This document shows, piece after piece, positions 17,737 through 30,754 of a DNA stretch of 64,000 nt. The position numbers were made by a program, and so were the translations under genes. The stretch is from Thermoactinomyces vulgaris (GTDB lineage: Bacteria > Bacillota > Bacilli > Thermoactinomycetales > Thermoactinomycetaceae). The stretch is taken from the NCBI RefSeq assembly GCF_003688725.1, contig NZ_REFP01000012.1:1-64000 (forward strand), in the 5' to 3' direction. The stretch's first letter is position 1. Every line of letters begins with the position of its first letter. Below the pieces are notes generated by a model that had not been told where the DNA came from, ran no database searches, and worked only from the letters and a program-made list of their open reading frames with translations.

Positions 17737-17754
17737 ACTTTACACCTCCCGTCA

Positions 17755-17907
<153 letters not shown>

Positions 17908-17917
17908 TCACAGGTCT

Positions 17918-18136
17918 TTACTTGTAACGATAAGTGATCCGTCCACGGGATAGATCATAAGGAGAAAGTTGAACAGTTACTTTGTCTCCCGGCAAAATAC
18001 GAATAAAGTGCATGCGAATCTTTCCGGAGACATGAGCCAGAACTTCATGACCATTTTCCAACTCTACACGAAACATCGCATTCGGTAAAGGTTCTTTTAC
18101 AATCCCTTCTACCTCGATCACATCTTCTTTGGCCAT
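17918..18136 (-). CDS. infA: Translation initiation factor IF-1
   Basis: This 72-residue OB-fold protein is IF-1, which binds the 30S A site during initiation. It shows [11 protein letters not shown], the [20 protein letters not shown] core and the RGRITYRYK end. Length and sequence fit B. subtilis. It follows the KOW-domain gene by only four bases. Confidence 0.98.
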   Translation of the reverse strand: MAKEDVIEVEGIVKEPLPNAMFRVELENGHEVLAHVSGKIRMHFIRILPGDKVTVQLSPYDLSRGRITYRYK

Positions 18137-18140
18137 CGAT

Positions 18141-18446
18141 TCACACTCCTTTATGCTCTTTCTTGAGCAAATATTGGTTCAGGGCGTATCGTAACTTCGC
18201 ATTATCCACTCGACGATACTTTTTTAAATCAGCTGCGATCTCCTGATTAATCGTATTCGTCACTTGAATGTGCTTGACATTCTTCTTTTTCGGGCATTCC
18301 ATCTTTCGCCGGTCCCCGTCCGCCAGAAGAACGAAATACGGTTCTTGACAGCCGACCACGATTGCGAAGTTCCCTGCATCACGTCCGCGCAAAATGCGTA
18401 CAATCTGTCCGGGACTCGGGAGACAATCCACATCTGTCACGTCCAT
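18141..18446 (-). CDS. KOW-domain RNA-binding protein (YbzG-like)
   Basis: This 101-residue protein has an N-terminal KOW segment ([23 protein letters not shown], cited in part, about residues 11-35) like the L14e/L27e-type SH3 fold. Its C-terminal half is basic and helical. A gene of this kind lies between map and infA across Bacillales. Its role is not established, but ribosome or rRNA binding is likely. A GTG directly before the ATG is an alternative start. Confidence 0.88.
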   Translation of the reverse strand: MDVTDVDCLPSPGQIVRILRGRDAGNFAIVVGCQEPYFVLLADGDRRKMECPKKKNVKHIQVTNTINQEIAADLKKYRRVDNAKLRYALNQYLLKKEHKGV

Positions 18447-18461
18447 CACCCTTCACCTGGA

Positions 18462-19882
<1,421 letters not shown>

Positions 19883-19937
19883 CTACGGGTTTGGTCCGCA
19901 CTTACAGAGAAAAATGGATTTGCATGCCCATATCATA

Positions 19938-19959
19938 GCCCCGGAAATCAATCCGGGGG
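19938..19959 (-). promoter_or_regulatory. hairpin in the secY-adk gap
   Basis: CCCCGG and CCGGGG form a stem on the minus strand around an eight-base loop, about 12 bases after the secY stop in the 112-base gap before adk. No T run follows, so it is more likely an mRNA processing or stability element than a terminator. Confidence 0.4.
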
Positions 19960-19970
19960 ATGGACAATGC

Positions 19971-21269
19971 TCATTTATGCATAAACCCTTTATAATGGCG
20001 TCTGATCAACTGACTTTCGATCGTTTTCATCGTTTCAAGTGCCACACCGACCACGATGAGAAGCGAGGTTCCACCAATCTGAACGGTACTGGGCAGACCC
20101 GAAAAGTTGATGAAAAAGATCGGCAAAATGGATACGGCTGCCAAAAACACAGAACCTGTCAAGGTTAAGCGATTCATCACCTTGGTCAGGTAGGTCGAAG
20201 TGTTTTTTCCAGGCCGGATCCCCGGAATAAAGCCGCCATTTTTCTTCATCTGATCAGCCAATTGAATCGGATTGATTTGCACGAAAGTGTAAAAATAAGA
20301 GAATCCGATGATCAGGATGACGTACAGAACCATCCCCAAACCAAATTGGGTGTAGGTGAAATTGGCCTGAATCCAATCAGCAACCGGATGTCCTTGCCAG
20401 AAGCTGGCGATCGTCACCGGGAACATGAGCAAAGCCAGTGCAAAGATCACCGGAATCACGCCGGCTGCATTGATTTTCATCGGAATGTGCGTCGACTGAC
20501 CGCCGTACATTTTACGGCCAACCACCCGTTTGGTGTACTGTACCGGAATTCTGCGGACACCTTGTTGAATGTAAATGACCCCGATCACAACCAGGATCAC
20601 GACCAGCAAAATTCCAACGGCTTTCAAAATTCCAAGGAACAGTTGGTCTTCCTGAACAAACAATGTGTTGTAAATCGCACCCACATGAGACGGGATGGCA
20701 GCCACAATTCCGGCAAAAATCAAAATGGAAATTCCATTTCCGATTCCTTTTTCCGTGATTTGTTCGCCCATCCACATCAAAAATGCGGTACCCGCTGTCA
20801 GTGTGAGAGAAATCAAAGCATAGGACCAAACGCTTTGGTCTTCAATAAAGCCGGTAATATAACGGTTGAAACCAATGGACAATCCGATGGATTGAATCAA
20901 TCCCAACACAATCGTAAAGTAGCGGGTAAACTGTGCCAATTTACGGCGACCCACTTCACCTTCCTTCGCCCATCGTGCAAAGGCCGGAATGACATCCATC
21001 GTCAAAAGTTGCACAATGATCGAAGCAGTGATGTAGGGCATAATCCCCATCGCAAAAATGGAGAAGTTCGTGAAAGCTCCCCCGGAAAACGCATTGATGA
21101 GACCAAAAACACCTTGTGCTTGATCCATCAACATTTGGAGAGCCTCGGCGTTAGTGTTCGGAACCGGAATAAAACTTCCGATCCGAAATATCACTAACAT
21201 CATCAAAGTATATAAAATACGCCGACGAAGATCTTCCACCTTAAAGATATTGCCCAGGTTCCGAATCAT
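19971..21269 (-). CDS. secY: Protein translocase subunit SecY
   Basis: This 432-residue protein forms the channel of the Sec translocon with SecE and SecG. Ten membrane helices can be traced, starting at LRRRILYTLMMLVIFRIGSF. The signature FSGGAFTNFSIFAMGIMPYI-like plug region follows, and the C5-loop arginine lies near GIRPGK. Its ATG overlaps the rplO stop by one base (TAATG). Confidence 0.98.
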   Translation of the reverse strand: MIRNLGNIFKVEDLRRRILYTLMMLVIFRIGSFIPVPNTNAEALQMLMDQAQGVFGLINAFSGGAFTNFSIFAMGIMPYITASIIVQLLTMDVIPAFARWAKEGEVGRRKLAQFTRYFTIVLGLIQSIGLSIGFNRYITGFIEDQSVWSYALISLTLTAGTAFLMWMGEQITEKGIGNGISILIFAGIVAAIPSHVGAIYNTLFVQEDQLFLGILKAVGILLVVILVVIGVIYIQQGVRRIPVQYTKRVVGRKMYGGQSTHIPMKINAAGVIPVIFALALLMFPVTIASFWQGHPVADWIQANFTYTQFGLGMVLYVILIIGFSYFYTFVQINPIQLADQMKKNGGFIPGIRPGKNTSTYLTKVMNRLTLTGSVFLAAVSILPIFFINFSGLPSTVQIGGTSLLIVVGVALETMKTIESQLIRRHYKGFMHK

Positions 21270-21709
21270 TAGATTACCTCCGTCGCTCCACCAGCGGCGT
21301 TAATTTTCTCCTGCGCTGAAGCAGAGAATTTGTGAGCTTTTACAGTCAGCTTTTTCTCCAGTTCGCCATTGCCAAGAACTTTCAATCCGCTTTTCAGGTT
21401 TTTAACAACGCCTTCTTTAACCAAGAGTTCCGGTGTCACAACGGTTCCTTCTTCAAAACGGTTCAACGTGTCCAAGTTGACGATCGCGTATTCCACACGA
21501 TTCGGGTTTGTAAAACCGCGTTTCGGCAAGCGGCGGTAAATCGGCATTTGACCCCCTTCAAAACCAGGGCGTACACCGCCACCAGAACGTGCATTTTGTC
21601 CTTTTTGACCACGTCCCGAAGTTTTTCCCTGACCCGCTGCAATACCACGTCCAAGGCGTTTTTTCGCTTTACGAGCGCCGGTAGCTGGCTTTAATTCATG
21701 CAATTTCAT
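21269..21709 (-). CDS. rplO: 50S ribosomal protein L15
   Basis: This 146-residue protein is L15 (uL15), which binds several 23S domains. [20 protein letters not shown] and the glycine-rich [22 protein letters not shown] stretch (quoted as family landmarks) are typical. The ATG at 21709 has AGGAGG eight bases upstream; a GTG three codons earlier lies within the Shine-Dalgarno area. Confidence 0.98.
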   Translation of the reverse strand: MKLHELKPATGARKAKKRLGRGIAAGQGKTSGRGQKGQNARSGGGVRPGFEGGQMPIYRRLPKRGFTNPNRVEYAIVNLDTLNRFEEGTVVTPELLVKEGVVKNLKSGLKVLGNGELEKKLTVKAHKFSASAQEKINAAGGATEVI

Positions 21710-21744
21710 CCCTCGCACCTCCTCTTCAGCATGTCATCCCAAAA

Positions 21745-21933
21745 TCACTCATTGATTTCTTTGACTTCTACCAGGTGTTGCACCTTGTTCAACATCCCGC
21801 GAATCGCCGGATTGTCTTGATGCGTAACGGTTTGTTCACGTTTTTTCAAACCCAGCGTACGCAAGGTTACGCGTTGGCTTTCCGGGCGGCCGATCATGCT
21901 GCGCTTGAGGGTAATCGCCAGTTTTTTAGCCAT
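21745..21933 (-). CDS. rpmD: 50S ribosomal protein L30
   Basis: This 62-residue protein is L30 (uL30). [20 protein letters not shown] and the [15 protein letters not shown] end match the family. Two ATGs lie near the AAGGAGG; the second (21933) has the better eight-base spacing and the conserved MAKKL start. Confidence 0.97.
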   Translation of the reverse strand: MAKKLAITLKRSMIGRPESQRVTLRTLGLKKREQTVTHQDNPAIRGMLNKVQHLVEVKEINE

Positions 21934-21946
21934 GGTCATCCCCTCC

Positions 21947-22465
21947 TTATCCCAACAGTTCCTCTACGCTTTTACCGCGCAGTTTTGCTACGTCTTCCGG
22001 ACGTTTCAAGTTTTCAAGTCCATTCAGTGTAGCGCGTACCATATTGATCGGGTTGTTTGAACCTGTCGATTTTGTCAGAATGTCACCAACACCCGCAGCA
22101 TTCAACACGTCACGCACAGGACCTCCGGCAATAACTCCGGTACCTTTCGATGCCGGCTTCAAAAGAACTTTCCCGGCACCAAAACGGCCGATCATTTCGT
22201 GCGGAATCGTGCTTCCCAAAAGGGGCACACGAATCATATTCTTTTTCGCATTCTCAATTCCTTTGCGAATCGCTTCCGGTACTTCAGCCGCTTTTCCGAT
22301 CCCTGCGCCAACTTTGCCTTTGCCGTCGCCGACAACGACAAGAGCGCTGAAACTGAAGCGACGTCCGCCTTTTACAACTTTTGCCACACGGTTAATGCTA
22401 ACCACTTTTTCGATAAACTCTGATTGCGCAGCATCTCTTTTGCGCGGCTTTTCTTGTTTGCTCAA
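21947..22465 (-). CDS. rpsE: 30S ribosomal protein S5
   Basis: This 172-residue protein is S5 (uS5), which shapes the mRNA entry and affects decoding accuracy. Residues [19 protein letters not shown] (N-terminal dsRNA-like domain) and the [18 protein letters not shown] block are diagnostic. It starts at TTG (22465), which overlaps the rplR stop codon (TTGA), behind AAGGAGG. Confidence 0.98.
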   Translation of the reverse strand: MSKQEKPRKRDAAQSEFIEKVVSINRVAKVVKGGRRFSFSALVVVGDGKGKVGAGIGKAAEVPEAIRKGIENAKKNMIRVPLLGSTIPHEMIGRFGAGKVLLKPASKGTGVIAGGPVRDVLNAAGVGDILTKSTGSNNPINMVRATLNGLENLKRPEDVAKLRGKSVEELLG

Positions 22466-22830
22466 AAGTCCAGACCTCCTTCCCGTGCTCCTTCAGCCAA
22501 AGCTTTCACACGACCATGATAAATGTATCCACCGCGATCAAAAACCACTTTATTGAATCCTTTGTCCGCAGCTCGTTTCGCAATCAATTTGCCGACTTCG
22601 CGTGCCGCATCCACTGTTCCGCCATTGACACCTTTTTCTTTGATTTCTTTATCCAAGGTCGAAGCAGCTGCCAATGTGTGTCCGGCCATGTCATCAATCA
22701 ATTGAGCGTAAATGTTTTTGGAAGAACGGAAAACATTCAAACGAGGACGCTCAGCGGTACCAAACACTTTGTTGCGAACACGCAAATGGCGTTTTTTCCG
22801 TCTCTCGTTACGACTTACTTTACGAATCAC
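22462..22830 (-). CDS. rplR: 50S ribosomal protein L18
   Basis: This 122-residue protein is L18 (uL18), which binds 5S r[33 protein letters not shown] and the [19 protein letters not shown] end are family landmarks. It starts at GTG (22830) and its last base overlaps the rpsE start. Confidence 0.98.
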   Translation of the reverse strand: MIRKVSRNERRKKRHLRVRNKVFGTAERPRLNVFRSSKNIYAQLIDDMAGHTLAAASTLDKEIKEKGVNGGTVDAAREVGKLIAKRAADKGFNKVVFDRGGYIYHGRVKALAEGAREGGLDF

Positions 22831-22865
22831 GGTCTAGTTCACTCCCTTCTTGATCATGCTACGGT

Positions 22866-23402
22866 TTACTTCCCGGTTTTCCCTTCCTTACGACGAATCA
22901 CTTCATCGCTGTACTTGATTCCTTTGCCTTTGTAAGGCTCAGGCACACGGACTTTCCGGATGTTGGCGGCCATTTCACCAACAACTTGTTTGTCGATCCC
23001 TTTGACTACGACTTGTGTTTGGGAAGGGACGTCAATCTCGATTCCATCCATCGGAGTAATCTCCACCGGATGAGAATAACCGACGTTTAAGACCAGTTTG
23101 TTTCCTTTTTTCTGAGCCCGATAACCGACACCAACCAACTCAAGAGTTTTGGTGAATCCTTTGCTTACGCCTTCCACCATTCCGGCGATCAAGCTGCGGG
23201 TGGTTCCGTGTAAAGCACGGTAGGTCCGATGGTCGTTCGGACGTTCCACCACGACTTGATTCTCTTCCACCTTGATGCTGATATCGGAATGGAAGTCACG
23301 GGACAAGGTGCCTTTCGGGCCTTTCACGGTAACCTTGTTCCCTTCAACGTTTACTTCAACCCCGTTTGGGATTTCAATCGGTTTTTTCCCGATACGAGAC
23401 AT
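22866..23402 (-). CDS. rplF: 50S ribosomal protein L6
   Basis: This 178-residue protein is L6 (uL6), next to the factor-binding site and the sarcin-ricin loop. [14 protein letters not shown] at the start and the [14 protein letters not shown] motif at the end are conserved. The ATG at 23402 follows GGAGG by eight bases; a longer upstream frame was rejected. Confidence 0.98.
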   Translation of the reverse strand: MSRIGKKPIEIPNGVEVNVEGNKVTVKGPKGTLSRDFHSDISIKVEENQVVVERPNDHRTYRALHGTTRSLIAGMVEGVSKGFTKTLELVGVGYRAQKKGNKLVLNVGYSHPVEITPMDGIEIDVPSQTQVVVKGIDKQVVGEMAANIRKVRVPEPYKGKGIKYSDEVIRRKEGKTGK

Positions 23403-23428
23403 CACATTCACCTCCATCCGTAAACCAA

Positions 23429-23827
23429 TTACCAGATATATGCAATGACTTCTCCGCCGACTTTTTGCTCACGGGCTTCTTTGTCCGTCAAAATCCCTTT
23501 GCTGGTGGACAAAAGAGCGATGCCCAAGCCACGCAAAACACGCGGAATTTCATTGGCTTTTACATAAACGCGCAACCCGGGTTTGCTGATCCGTTTCAAT
23601 CCGGTAATTACTTTTTCATTGTTTGGTCCGTACTTCAAGAAGATCCGAATAATGCCTTGTTTGTTGTCTTCGATATATTCCGCGTCGCGGATAAAACCTT
23701 CACGTTTCAAGATCTCGGCGATTTCCCGTTTCATACGGGATGCCGGAAACTCAACACTTTCATGACGAACCATATTGGCATTCCGAATTCTTGTCAGCAT
23801 ATCTGCAATCGGGTCTGTCATCACCAT
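23429..23827 (-). CDS. rpsH: 30S ribosomal protein S8
   Basis: This 132-residue protein is S8 (uS8), a primary binder of 16S rRNA and translational repressor of the spc operon in some bacteria. [15 protein letters not shown] and the [18 protein letters not shown] end match the family. The start MVMTD is the one used in B. subtilis. Confidence 0.98.
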   Translation of the reverse strand: MVMTDPIADMLTRIRNANMVRHESVEFPASRMKREIAEILKREGFIRDAEYIEDNKQGIIRIFLKYGPNNEKVITGLKRISKPGLRVYVKANEIPRVLRGLGIALLSTSKGILTDKEAREQKVGGEVIAYIW

Positions 23828-23850
23828 GTGAAACCCTCCTTCCTATCCTA

Positions 23851-24036
23851 TTACCAACTTGCTTTTTTCACGCCGGGAATCTGCCCTTTGTAGGCCAATT
23901 CTCGGAAGCAAATACGACACAGACGGAACTTACGCATCACCGAATGCGGGCGACCGCAACGTTCACAGCGCGTATAAGCACGAACTTTGAATTTCGGTTT
24001 GCGTTTCGACTTCACGATCATCGATTTTTTGGCCAA
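23851..24036 (-). CDS. rpsN: 30S ribosomal protein S14, type Z
   Basis: This 61-residue protein is the short, zinc-binding S14 (uS14) of the 30S head. Two Cys pairs, CERCG and CRICF, hold the zinc. The start is TTG (24036) giving [12 protein letters not shown]; an ATG six codons upstream lies before the GGGAGGG that must be the Shine-Dalgarno. No zinc-free paralogue is in the window. Confidence 0.97.
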   Translation of the reverse strand: MAKKSMIVKSKRKPKFKVRAYTRCERCGRPHSVMRKFRLCRICFRELAYKGQIPGVKKASW

Positions 24037-24069
24037 GTGATTCCCTCCCTTCAAAGTTTTGCCGTCCCG

Positions 24070-24612
24070 TTATTTGCGAAAAGGCATTCCCATCAATGCC
24101 AACATTTCACGCGCTTCTTCATCCGTATCGGCTGTCGTCACGATCACGACATCCATTCCACGAACTTTGTCCACTTTGTCGTAAGAGATTTCCGGGAAAA
24201 TCAATTGCTCTTTCAAACCGAGGGTGTAGTTTCCGCGTCCGTCAAAGGATTTCGGAGACACCCCGCGGAAATCGCGAACCCGTGGCAGAGCCACATTGAT
24301 CAGTTTGTCAAGGAAATGATACATCCGTTCACCACGAAGCGTTACTTTTGCACCAATGGGCATTCCTTCACGGAGTTTAAATCCGGCAATTGATTTTTTC
24401 GCCCGTGTCACAACAGGCTTTTGACCGGAAATCAATGTGAGGTCTTCCACTGCACCGTCCAAAGCTTTGGAGTTTTGTACAGCTTCACCCACACCCATGT
24501 TGATTACGACTTTTTCCACTTTGGGTAATTGCATGGTTGATTTGTATCCGAATTTTTTCATGAGGGCAGGAGTTACCTCATTGATATAGTGCTCTTTCAA
24601 GCGTGCTGCCAT
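24070..24612 (-). CDS. rplE: 50S ribosomal protein L5
   Basis: This 180-residue protein is L5 (uL5), which binds 5S rRNA and contacts the P-site tRNA and S13. The blocks [32 protein letters not shown] and [17 protein letters not shown] are diagnostic. The ATG at 24612 follows GGGAGG by nine bases; the longer frame has no better site. Confidence 0.98.
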   Translation of the reverse strand: MAARLKEHYINEVTPALMKKFGYKSTMQLPKVEKVVINMGVGEAVQNSKALDGAVEDLTLISGQKPVVTRAKKSIAGFKLREGMPIGAKVTLRGERMYHFLDKLINVALPRVRDFRGVSPKSFDGRGNYTLGLKEQLIFPEISYDKVDKVRGMDVVIVTTADTDEEAREMLALMGMPFRK

Positions 24613-24638
24613 CAGGGTTAACCTCCCTTCATCAAACA

Positions 24639-24992
24639 TTACTTGTCAAGAATTTCTCCCGATTTTTTCGCATAGCGCACTTTTTTCTTCTCGCCGTTTT
24701 TGCCTTCCACAAACTTGTAACCGACACGGGTCGGCTCTTTGGTTTTCGGATCTTCGATCATCACATTGGACACATGAATCGGTGCTTCCTGTTCAACGAT
24801 CCCGCCTTGTGGATTGGCTTGGGTCGGGCGAGTGTGCTTTTTGACCATGTTGACACCTTCAACCAGCACACGGTTTTCTTTCGGCATTGCTTTAATCACA
24901 CGGCCGCGAGTGTAAACTTTTTTGCCATCTGCGAAGTACGGAGCTTCTTTACCTCGCATCACAATGACCATATCACCCTTTTTGATGTGCAT
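24639..24992 (-). CDS. rplX: 50S ribosomal protein L24
   Basis: This 117-residue protein is L24 (uL24), an assembly initiator with a KOW motif ([12 protein letters not shown]). The C-terminal segment [12 protein letters not shown], with related [20 protein letters not shown], fits the family. AAGGAGG is eight bases from the ATG at 24992. Slightly longer than the ~103 residues of B. subtilis because of a loop around residues 18-25 (EAPYFADGK). Confidence 0.97.
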   Translation of the reverse strand: MHIKKGDMVIVMRGKEAPYFADGKKVYTRGRVIKAMPKENRVLVEGVNMVKKHTRPTQANPQGGIVEQEAPIHVSNVMIEDPKTKEPTRVGYKFVEGKNGEKKKVRYAKKSGEILDK

Positions 24993-25045
24993 ACCGGGCA
25001 CCTCCTTACCTGCAGAAGTGTTCTGTTTTCATCTTCATGAAATCC

Positions 25046-25414
25046 TTAGAGTACTTCCGGTGCTAAAGAGATGATTTTCATGAAGTCGCGGTCACGCAGC
25101 TCACGGGCAACGGGTCCAAAAATCCGTGTACCGCGAGGGCTTTTATCATCTTTGATCACAACCGCGGCGTTTTCGTCAAAACGGATGTAAGAACCGTCCG
25201 GACGACGTACGGAACGGACCGTGCGTACCACCACGCACTTCACGACATCCCCTTTCTTGACAACGCCACCGGGTGTAGCTTGTTTTACAGAAGCCACAAT
25301 CACATCACCGATACCGGCCGATGCTTTTTTCGATCCACCAAGTACACGAATGCACATTACTTCCTTCGCACCAGAGTTATCTGCCACACGCAAACGTGTT
25401 TGAGGTTGAATCAT
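25046..25414 (-). CDS. rplN: 50S ribosomal protein L14
   Basis: This 122-residue protein is L14 (uL14), at the subunit interface and the docking site of the silencing factor Rsf[21 protein letters not shown] and [14 protein letters not shown] are diagnostic. The ATG at 25414 follows AAGGAGGG; the longer upstream frame was discarded. Confidence 0.98.
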   Translation of the reverse strand: MIQPQTRLRVADNSGAKEVMCIRVLGGSKKASAGIGDVIVASVKQATPGGVVKKGDVVKCVVVRTVRSVRRPDGSYIRFDENAAVVIKDDKSPRGTRIFGPVARELRDRDFMKIISLAPEVL

Positions 25415-25452
25415 GACATTCCCTCCTTCCCGCTTCAATCATGCGCTTGTCA

Positions 25453-25719
25453 TTAAACAATCACTGCTTCTTCAACGATTTCAACCAAACGCCAGCGCTT
25501 ATCTTTTGAAAGCGGACGTGTTTCCATGATTCGTACAACATCCCCGACTTTTGCACGGTTTTCTTCATCATGCGCTTTGAACTTTTTGGTGTATTTCACG
25601 CGCTTCCCGTACAACGGATGCTTTTTGTAGGTTTCAACAGCGACGACGATCGTTTTATCCATTTTATCGCTGACCACTTTGCCGACACGTACTTTACGGC
25701 GACTTGTGCGCTCGTTCAT
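25453..25719 (-). CDS. rpsQ: 30S ribosomal protein S17
   Basis: This 88-residue protein is S17 (uS17), an OB-fold early 16S binder. [19 protein letters not shown] and [20 protein letters not shown] are characteristic. Its ATG overlaps the rpmC stop (ATGA), so the pair is translationally coupled. Confidence 0.98.
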   Translation of the reverse strand: MNERTSRRKVRVGKVVSDKMDKTIVVAVETYKKHPLYGKRVKYTKKFKAHDEENRAKVGDVVRIMETRPLSKDKRWRLVEIVEEAVIV

Positions 25720-25928
25720 CCCTGTTTCCTCCTTTCAATCCCTAGTTCGCGCTCCCGTAACACGGTTTTACAACGGGCAATATCCTTGCGAACCTGACGC
25801 AACCGGGCCGGGTTTTCCAATTGACCGGTTGCCGATTGGAAGCGGAGGTTAAACAGCTCTTCTTTGTACTGTGCGAGCTTTTGCTCGATTTCGGCGGTGG
25901 TCAATTCAATCAGCTCTTTTGCTTTCAT
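25716..25928 (-). CDS. rpmC: 50S ribosomal protein L29
   Basis: This 70-residue two-helix protein is L29 (uL29), beside the exit tunnel, where it helps bind the signal recognition particle and trigger factor. It has the typical [23 protein letters not shown]. Its ATG overlaps the rplP stop. Confidence 0.97.
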   Translation of the reverse strand: MKAKELIELTTAEIEQKLAQYKEELFNLRFQSATGQLENPARLRQVRKDIARCKTVLRERELGIERRKQG

Positions 25929-26350
25929 TCGTTACCACCCGCTTCTTCACGTTTTACAAATTTGGTTTTGATCGGAAGTTTGTGAGCTGCAAGACGAATC
26001 GCTTCACGGGCCACTTCTTCCGGAACCCCTGCTACTTCAAACATCACTTTGCCAGGTTTCACAACCGCCACCCACTTTTCGGGCGAACCTTTCCCGCTTC
26101 CCATCCGTACTTCGAGGGGTTTTTGAGTGATCGGTTGATCCGGGAAAATTTTAATCCACACTTTCCCGCCACGTTTCATGTAACGGGTCATGGCAATACG
26201 GGCAGCTTCGATTTGACGGTTGGTGATCCAAGCCGGTTCAAGCGCTTGTAAACCATATTCACCGAAAGCGACTTCCGTACCGCCTTTTGCCCTCCCTTTC
26301 AAACTGGGGCGATGTGGACGGCGGAACTTCACGCGTTTTGGCATCAGCAT
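25925..26350 (-). CDS. rplP: 50S ribosomal protein L16
   Basis: This 141-residue protein is L16 (uL16), which helps position the A-site t[34 protein letters not shown] and [20 protein letters not shown] are diagnostic. It follows rpsC by three bases and is coupled to rpmC. Confidence 0.98.
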   Translation of the reverse strand: MLMPKRVKFRRPHRPSLKGRAKGGTEVAFGEYGLQALEPAWITNRQIEAARIAMTRYMKRGGKVWIKIFPDQPITQKPLEVRMGSGKGSPEKWVAVVKPGKVMFEVAGVPEEVAREAIRLAAHKLPIKTKFVKREEAGGNE

Positions 26351-26353
26351 AGG

Positions 26354-27016
26354 TTACTCGCCTCCTTCCGCTGCTCCTTCTTTATTTTTTTGCGGCAAAA
26401 CTTCGCCACGATAAATCCATACCTTCACACCAATCCGGCCGTATGTGGTGTGTGCTTCGGCAAAACCGTAGTCAATATCTGCACGCAATGTGTGAAGCGG
26501 AACCGTTCCTTCGCTGTAACCTTCACTGCGTGCAATGTCTGCACCGCCAAGACGGCCGCTCACCAAAGTGCGAACCCCTTTTGCACCAGCACGAACCGAA
26601 CGCTGAATGGCTTGCTTCATCGCACGACGGAACGAAACACGGCGTTCCAGTTGTTGTGCAATGTTTTCAGCTACCAGATATGCATCAAGCTCCGGGTTTT
26701 TCACTTCGCTGATATTGATGTGAACTTTCTTGCCGGTCAATTTTGTGAGAGCCTGACGAAGTGCTTCCACCTCAGCTCCACCTTTACCGATCACCATTCC
26801 GGGTTTCGCGGTATGAAGGGTAATGTTAATGCGATTTGCAGCACGTTCAATCTCAATTCCAGACACCGCTGCATCTTTCAGGCGTTTTTTGATATACTCA
26901 CGGACTCGAATGTCTTCGTGCAAGAGATCTGCATAGTCTTTATCCGCATACCATTTGGATTCCCAGTCGCGGATCACGCCGACACGCAGACCCACCGGAT
27001 TTACCTTTTGACCCAA
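26354..27016 (-). CDS. rpsC: 30S ribosomal protein S3
   Basis: This 220-residue protein is S3 (uS3), which forms the mRNA entry tunnel and helicase with S4 and S5. [20 protein letters not shown] and the KH motif [15 protein letters not shown] are diagnostic. It starts at TTG (27016), with GGAGGG about nine bases upstream. Confidence 0.98.
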   Translation of the reverse strand: MGQKVNPVGLRVGVIRDWESKWYADKDYADLLHEDIRVREYIKKRLKDAAVSGIEIERAANRINITLHTAKPGMVIGKGGAEVEALRQALTKLTGKKVHINISEVKNPELDAYLVAENIAQQLERRVSFRRAMKQAIQRSVRAGAKGVRTLVSGRLGGADIARSEGYSEGTVPLHTLRADIDYGFAEAHTTYGRIGVKVWIYRGEVLPQKNKEGAAEGGE

Positions 27017-27038
27017 AGCTTCATCCCTCCTTATTCAA

Positions 27039-27374
27039 TCATTCTTTTTCAGAAACAACTACCGTAATGTGGCTTGTGCGTTTGTTGATACGGCCCGCGC
27101 CACCCCGAGCACGTGCAATGTAACGCTTCATCGTCGGCCCCTCATCTACGAAAGCTTGCTCTACATAAAGACGATTGGTGTCCATATTGTAGTTATGCTC
27201 CGCATTCGCTACGGCGGAATTCAACACTTTCTCAATAATCGGAGAGGCGGCACGAGGAGTAAAGCGTAAAATGGCAAGTGCCTCTTCTACAGATTTGCCG
27301 CGAATCAAGTCAATCACCAGACGTGCTTTACGGGGAGTGATCCGCACGTAACGAGCAACTGCTTTTGCTTTCAT
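27039..27374 (-). CDS. rplV: 50S ribosomal protein L22
   Basis: This 111-residue protein is L22 (uL22); its hairpin lines the exit tunnel and is where macrolide-resistance changes arise. [20 protein letters not shown] and the [17 protein letters not shown] loop are intact. Two ATGs are adjacent; the second (27374) has better spacing to GGAGG. Confidence 0.97.
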   Translation of the reverse strand: MKAKAVARYVRITPRKARLVIDLIRGKSVEEALAILRFTPRAASPIIEKVLNSAVANAEHNYNMDTNRLYVEQAFVDEGPTMKRYIARARGGAGRINKRTSHITVVVSEKE

Positions 27375-27403
27375 CATTTAACCTCCTCTCTTAACCGAAA
27401 CCT

Positions 27404-27685
27404 CTACCGTCTTTTCGTTTTCTTGTCATCACCGGCATGCCCTCTGAAGGTCCGGGTCGGTACGAATTCACCCAATTTGTGGCCCACCATGTCTTCTGTC
27501 ACATAAACCGGCACATGTTTGCGCCCGTCATGCACAGCAAACGTATGACCCACAAATTCGGGGAAAATGGTGGAACGACGAGACCATGTTTTGATCACAC
27601 GTTTTTCGTCTTTTTTGTTCAGTTCTTCCACTTTTTTCAAAAGATGTGCATCGGCAAATGGCCCTTTTTTCAAGCTGCGGCCCAT
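27404..27685 (-). CDS. rpsS: 30S ribosomal protein S19
   Basis: This 93-residue protein is S19 (uS19) in the 30S head near the A-site finger. [19 protein letters not shown] and [19 protein letters not shown] are diagnostic. It lies between rplB and rplV as expected. Confidence 0.98.
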   Translation of the reverse strand: MGRSLKKGPFADAHLLKKVEELNKKDEKRVIKTWSRRSTIFPEFVGHTFAVHDGRKHVPVYVTEDMVGHKLGEFVPTRTFRGHAGDDKKTKRR

Positions 27686-27724
27686 AAGTTCGACCTCCCT
27701 TCGAGTGAGGCTATTTCACAGCCT

Positions 27725-28558
27725 TTATTTACTTTTACGGCGACGAATAATATATTTGTCAGACTGCTTGTTTTTCTTGCGGGTTTTGTAACCCAGCGTC
27801 GGTTTCCCCCACGGTGTAACCGGAGATTTGCGTCCGATCGGTGCACGACCTTCCCCACCACCATGCGGGTGATCCACCGGGTTCATCACCGAACCGCGAA
27901 CCGTCGGCCGTTTACCCATCCAACGAGAACGTCCGGCTTTACCCACACGGATCAATTCATGATCAATGTTTCCTACTTGACCAATCGTTGCACGACAGGT
28001 GAGAAGGATCATCCGGGTTTCACCGGAAGTCAGGCGAATGATCGCATATTTTCCTTCTTTTCCGAGCAATTGTGCAGAAGCACCTGCAGCACGCACCAAT
28101 TGACCGCCGCGGCCCGGTTTCATTTCGATGTTGTGAATCACCGTACCCACCGGGATGTTTTTCAGCGGCAAGGCGTTTCCGACACGAATGTCCGCATCCG
28201 GACCGGAAACCACGGTCATTCCGACTTTCAACCCGTGCGGTGCCAGGATGTAGCGTTTTTCACCATCTTTATAATGGATCAGTGCAATGTTTGCAGAACG
28301 GTTCGGGTCGTACTCGATTGTGGCAACTTTGCCAGGAATGCCATCTTTATCACGTTTAAAGTCAATGATACGGTATTTCCGTTTATGTCCCCCACCTTGA
28401 TGGCGGACCGTTAATTTCCCTTGATTGTTGCGGCCGGCTTTTCTCACCAGCGGAACAACCAATGACTTTTCCGGCTTATCCGTCGTAATCTCATCAAATG
28501 CCGAAACGGTCATATGACGACGGGACGGGGTCGTTGGCTTAAAAGATTTAATAGCCAC
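27725..28558 (-). CDS. rplB: 50S ribosomal protein L2
   Basis: This 277-residue protein is L2 (uL2), which is essential for subunit joining and supports the peptidyl-transferase centre. [18 protein letters not shown] starts it, and the conserved [14 protein letters not shown] region with the key His is near residue 225-235. It starts at GTG (28558) behind AAGGAGGG. Confidence 0.98.
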   Translation of the reverse strand: MAIKSFKPTTPSRRHMTVSAFDEITTDKPEKSLVVPLVRKAGRNNQGKLTVRHQGGGHKRKYRIIDFKRDKDGIPGKVATIEYDPNRSANIALIHYKDGEKRYILAPHGLKVGMTVVSGPDADIRVGNALPLKNIPVGTVIHNIEMKPGRGGQLVRAAGASAQLLGKEGKYAIIRLTSGETRMILLTCRATIGQVGNIDHELIRVGKAGRSRWMGKRPTVRGSVMNPVDHPHGGGEGRAPIGRKSPVTPWGKPTLGYKTRKKNKQSDKYIIRRRKSK

Positions 28559-28585
28559 TGCTCTTTCCCTCCTTCTTGCTTAAAA

Positions 28586-28873
28586 TCAAACCTCGAATAC
28601 TTCGATGGCCTTGCTGTCTTCCGTGAGCGTTACAATCGCTTTTTTCCGTTCGGGTCTGCGACCGCTGTAACGACCGTAACGTTTCACTTTTCCTTTTACG
28701 CGCATCGTGTTTACTTTATCCACTTTCACGCCGAAGATCTCTTCGATCGCTTTTTTCACTTCCACTTTGTTTGCGCGAGGATCCACTTCAAATACATATT
28801 TCTTTTCTTCCATCAGGTCTGTGGACTCTTCGGTGATGACCGGTCGACGAATAATGTCACGTGGGTTTTTCAC
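28586..28873 (-). CDS. rplW: 50S ribosomal protein L23
   Basis: This 95-residue protein is L23 (uL23) at the tunnel exit, docking site of trigger factor and [16 protein letters not shown] and [20 protein letters not shown] are typical. The GTG start overlaps the rplD TGA (GTGA), so the two are coupled. Confidence 0.98.
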   Translation of the reverse strand: MKNPRDIIRRPVITEESTDLMEEKKYVFEVDPRANKVEVKKAIEEIFGVKVDKVNTMRVKGKVKRYGRYSGRRPERKKAIVTLTEDSKAIEVFEV

Positions 28874-29496
28874 TGGCCAAACACCTCCTCAATGCGATTC
28901 ACAGCCCCGCGGGTGAGAATGAGTTTGTCATGATAAAGCACATCAAGAACATTCAAGCCTTCAGCCGGGATCACTTTCACTCCCGGAATGTTACGGGCGG
29001 ACAGCTCTGCATTTTCTTCCACTTGATCTGCAACGATCAACGCTTTGCGATCCACACCCAGGTTTTTGAGGACTTGAACCATCTCACGGGTTTTGGGCTG
29101 TTCCATTTTCAATTCATCCAGAACGATCAGCTCGCTGTCGTTCACTTTGGAAGAAAGCGCCGATTTGATGGCGAGTCGCCGTACTTTTTTCGGCAATTTG
29201 TATGCATAGCTCCGTGGTTGCGGACCAAACACGGTGCCACCGCCAACCCACAACGGGGAACGAATGCTGCCGTGACGTGCGCGTCCGGTTCCTTTTTGTC
29301 TCCAAGGTTTTTTGCCGCCACCGCTCACAGCCGCACGATTTTTGGTTGCATGGGTACCGCGGCGCAAGGATGCTTGTTGCATGACAACGGCTTCGTGCAA
29401 CACAGCTTCATTCGGGGTGATGCCAAAAACACTTTCAGAAAGCTCAATGTCCCCGACTTGCTTACCGCTCATATCTAAGACCGTTAACTTTGGCAT
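28870..29496 (-). CDS. rplD: 50S ribosomal protein L4
   Basis: This 208-residue protein is L4 (uL4), with a loop in the exit tunnel; in some bacteria it autoregulates the S10 operon. The tunnel loop [19 protein letters not shown] is intact. The ATG at 29496 has AAAGGAGGAG upstream. Confidence 0.98.
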   Translation of the reverse strand: MPKLTVLDMSGKQVGDIELSESVFGITPNEAVLHEAVVMQQASLRRGTHATKNRAAVSGGGKKPWRQKGTGRARHGSIRSPLWVGGGTVFGPQPRSYAYKLPKKVRRLAIKSALSSKVNDSELIVLDELKMEQPKTREMVQVLKNLGVDRKALIVADQVEENAELSARNIPGVKVIPAEGLNVLDVLYHDKLILTRGAVNRIEEVFGQ

Positions 29497-29521
29497 GGAT
29501 GCTCCTCCTTTCTTCACTCAA

Positions 29522-30151
29522 TCAATTGCCTGCTTTCACAGCAGATTTGATCACAACATAACCGTTTTTCGGTCCCGGAATGGCGCCTTTGATCAAGAGC
29601 AGATTTTTCTCGGCATCAACACGAACCACTTGCAGGTTTTGTGTTGTCACCTTGTCTCCGCCCATGCGTCCGGGCAATGTTTGTCCTTTAAACACACGGC
29701 TCGGACCAACCGCACCCAAAGAACCGGGTCTGCGATGATAACGGGAACCGTGGCTCATCGGACCGCGGGATTGATTATGCCGTTTAATGGCACCGGCAAA
29801 TCCTTTCCCTTTGGATGTACCTGTGACATCCACGATGTCCCCTTCGGAGAAAATATCCGCTTTGATGGTGCTTCCCAATTCATACTCATCCAAATTCACA
29901 CCGCGAATCTCTTTGATGAATTTTTGGGGTTTGACGCCGGCTTTTTTCGCATGACCGAGTTCCGGCTTGTTTGCACGATGTTCTTTCTTTTCGTCAAAAC
30001 CGAGTTGAACGGCCTCGTATCCGTCGGTTGCGACTTCTTTTTTCTGCAACACGACACAGGGACCTGCTTCAACCACCGTAACCGGAGTGACCACTCCGTC
30101 TTCATTGAAGACCTGAGTCATCCCGACTTTTCTACCGAGAATCCCTTTCAC
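29522..30151 (-). CDS. rplC: 50S ribosomal protein L3
   Basis: This 209-residue protein is L3 (uL3), an assembly initiator whose loop reaches the peptidyl-transferase centre. [14 protein letters not shown] begins it and the loop block [14 protein letters not shown] is present. The start is GTG at 30151: GGAGG is eight bases upstream and the sequence lines up with the family there. A GTG three codons earlier falls in the Shine-Dalgarno. Confidence 0.98.
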   Translation of the reverse strand: MKGILGRKVGMTQVFNEDGVVTPVTVVEAGPCVVLQKKEVATDGYEAVQLGFDEKKEHRANKPELGHAKKAGVKPQKFIKEIRGVNLDEYELGSTIKADIFSEGDIVDVTGTSKGKGFAGAIKRHNQSRGPMSHGSRYHRRPGSLGAVGPSRVFKGQTLPGRMGGDKVTTQNLQVVRVDAEKNLLLIKGAIPGPKNGYVVIKSAVKAGN

Positions 30152-30184
30152 TTTGCACACCTCCTGCCATTACAGAATCAGAGA

Positions 30185-30754
<570 letters not shown>

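Noticed and set aside
20262-21197. 311-codon plus-strand frame opposite secY
   Set aside because: Shadow of the secY coding strand with His/Asn-rich composition and no ribosome-binding site.
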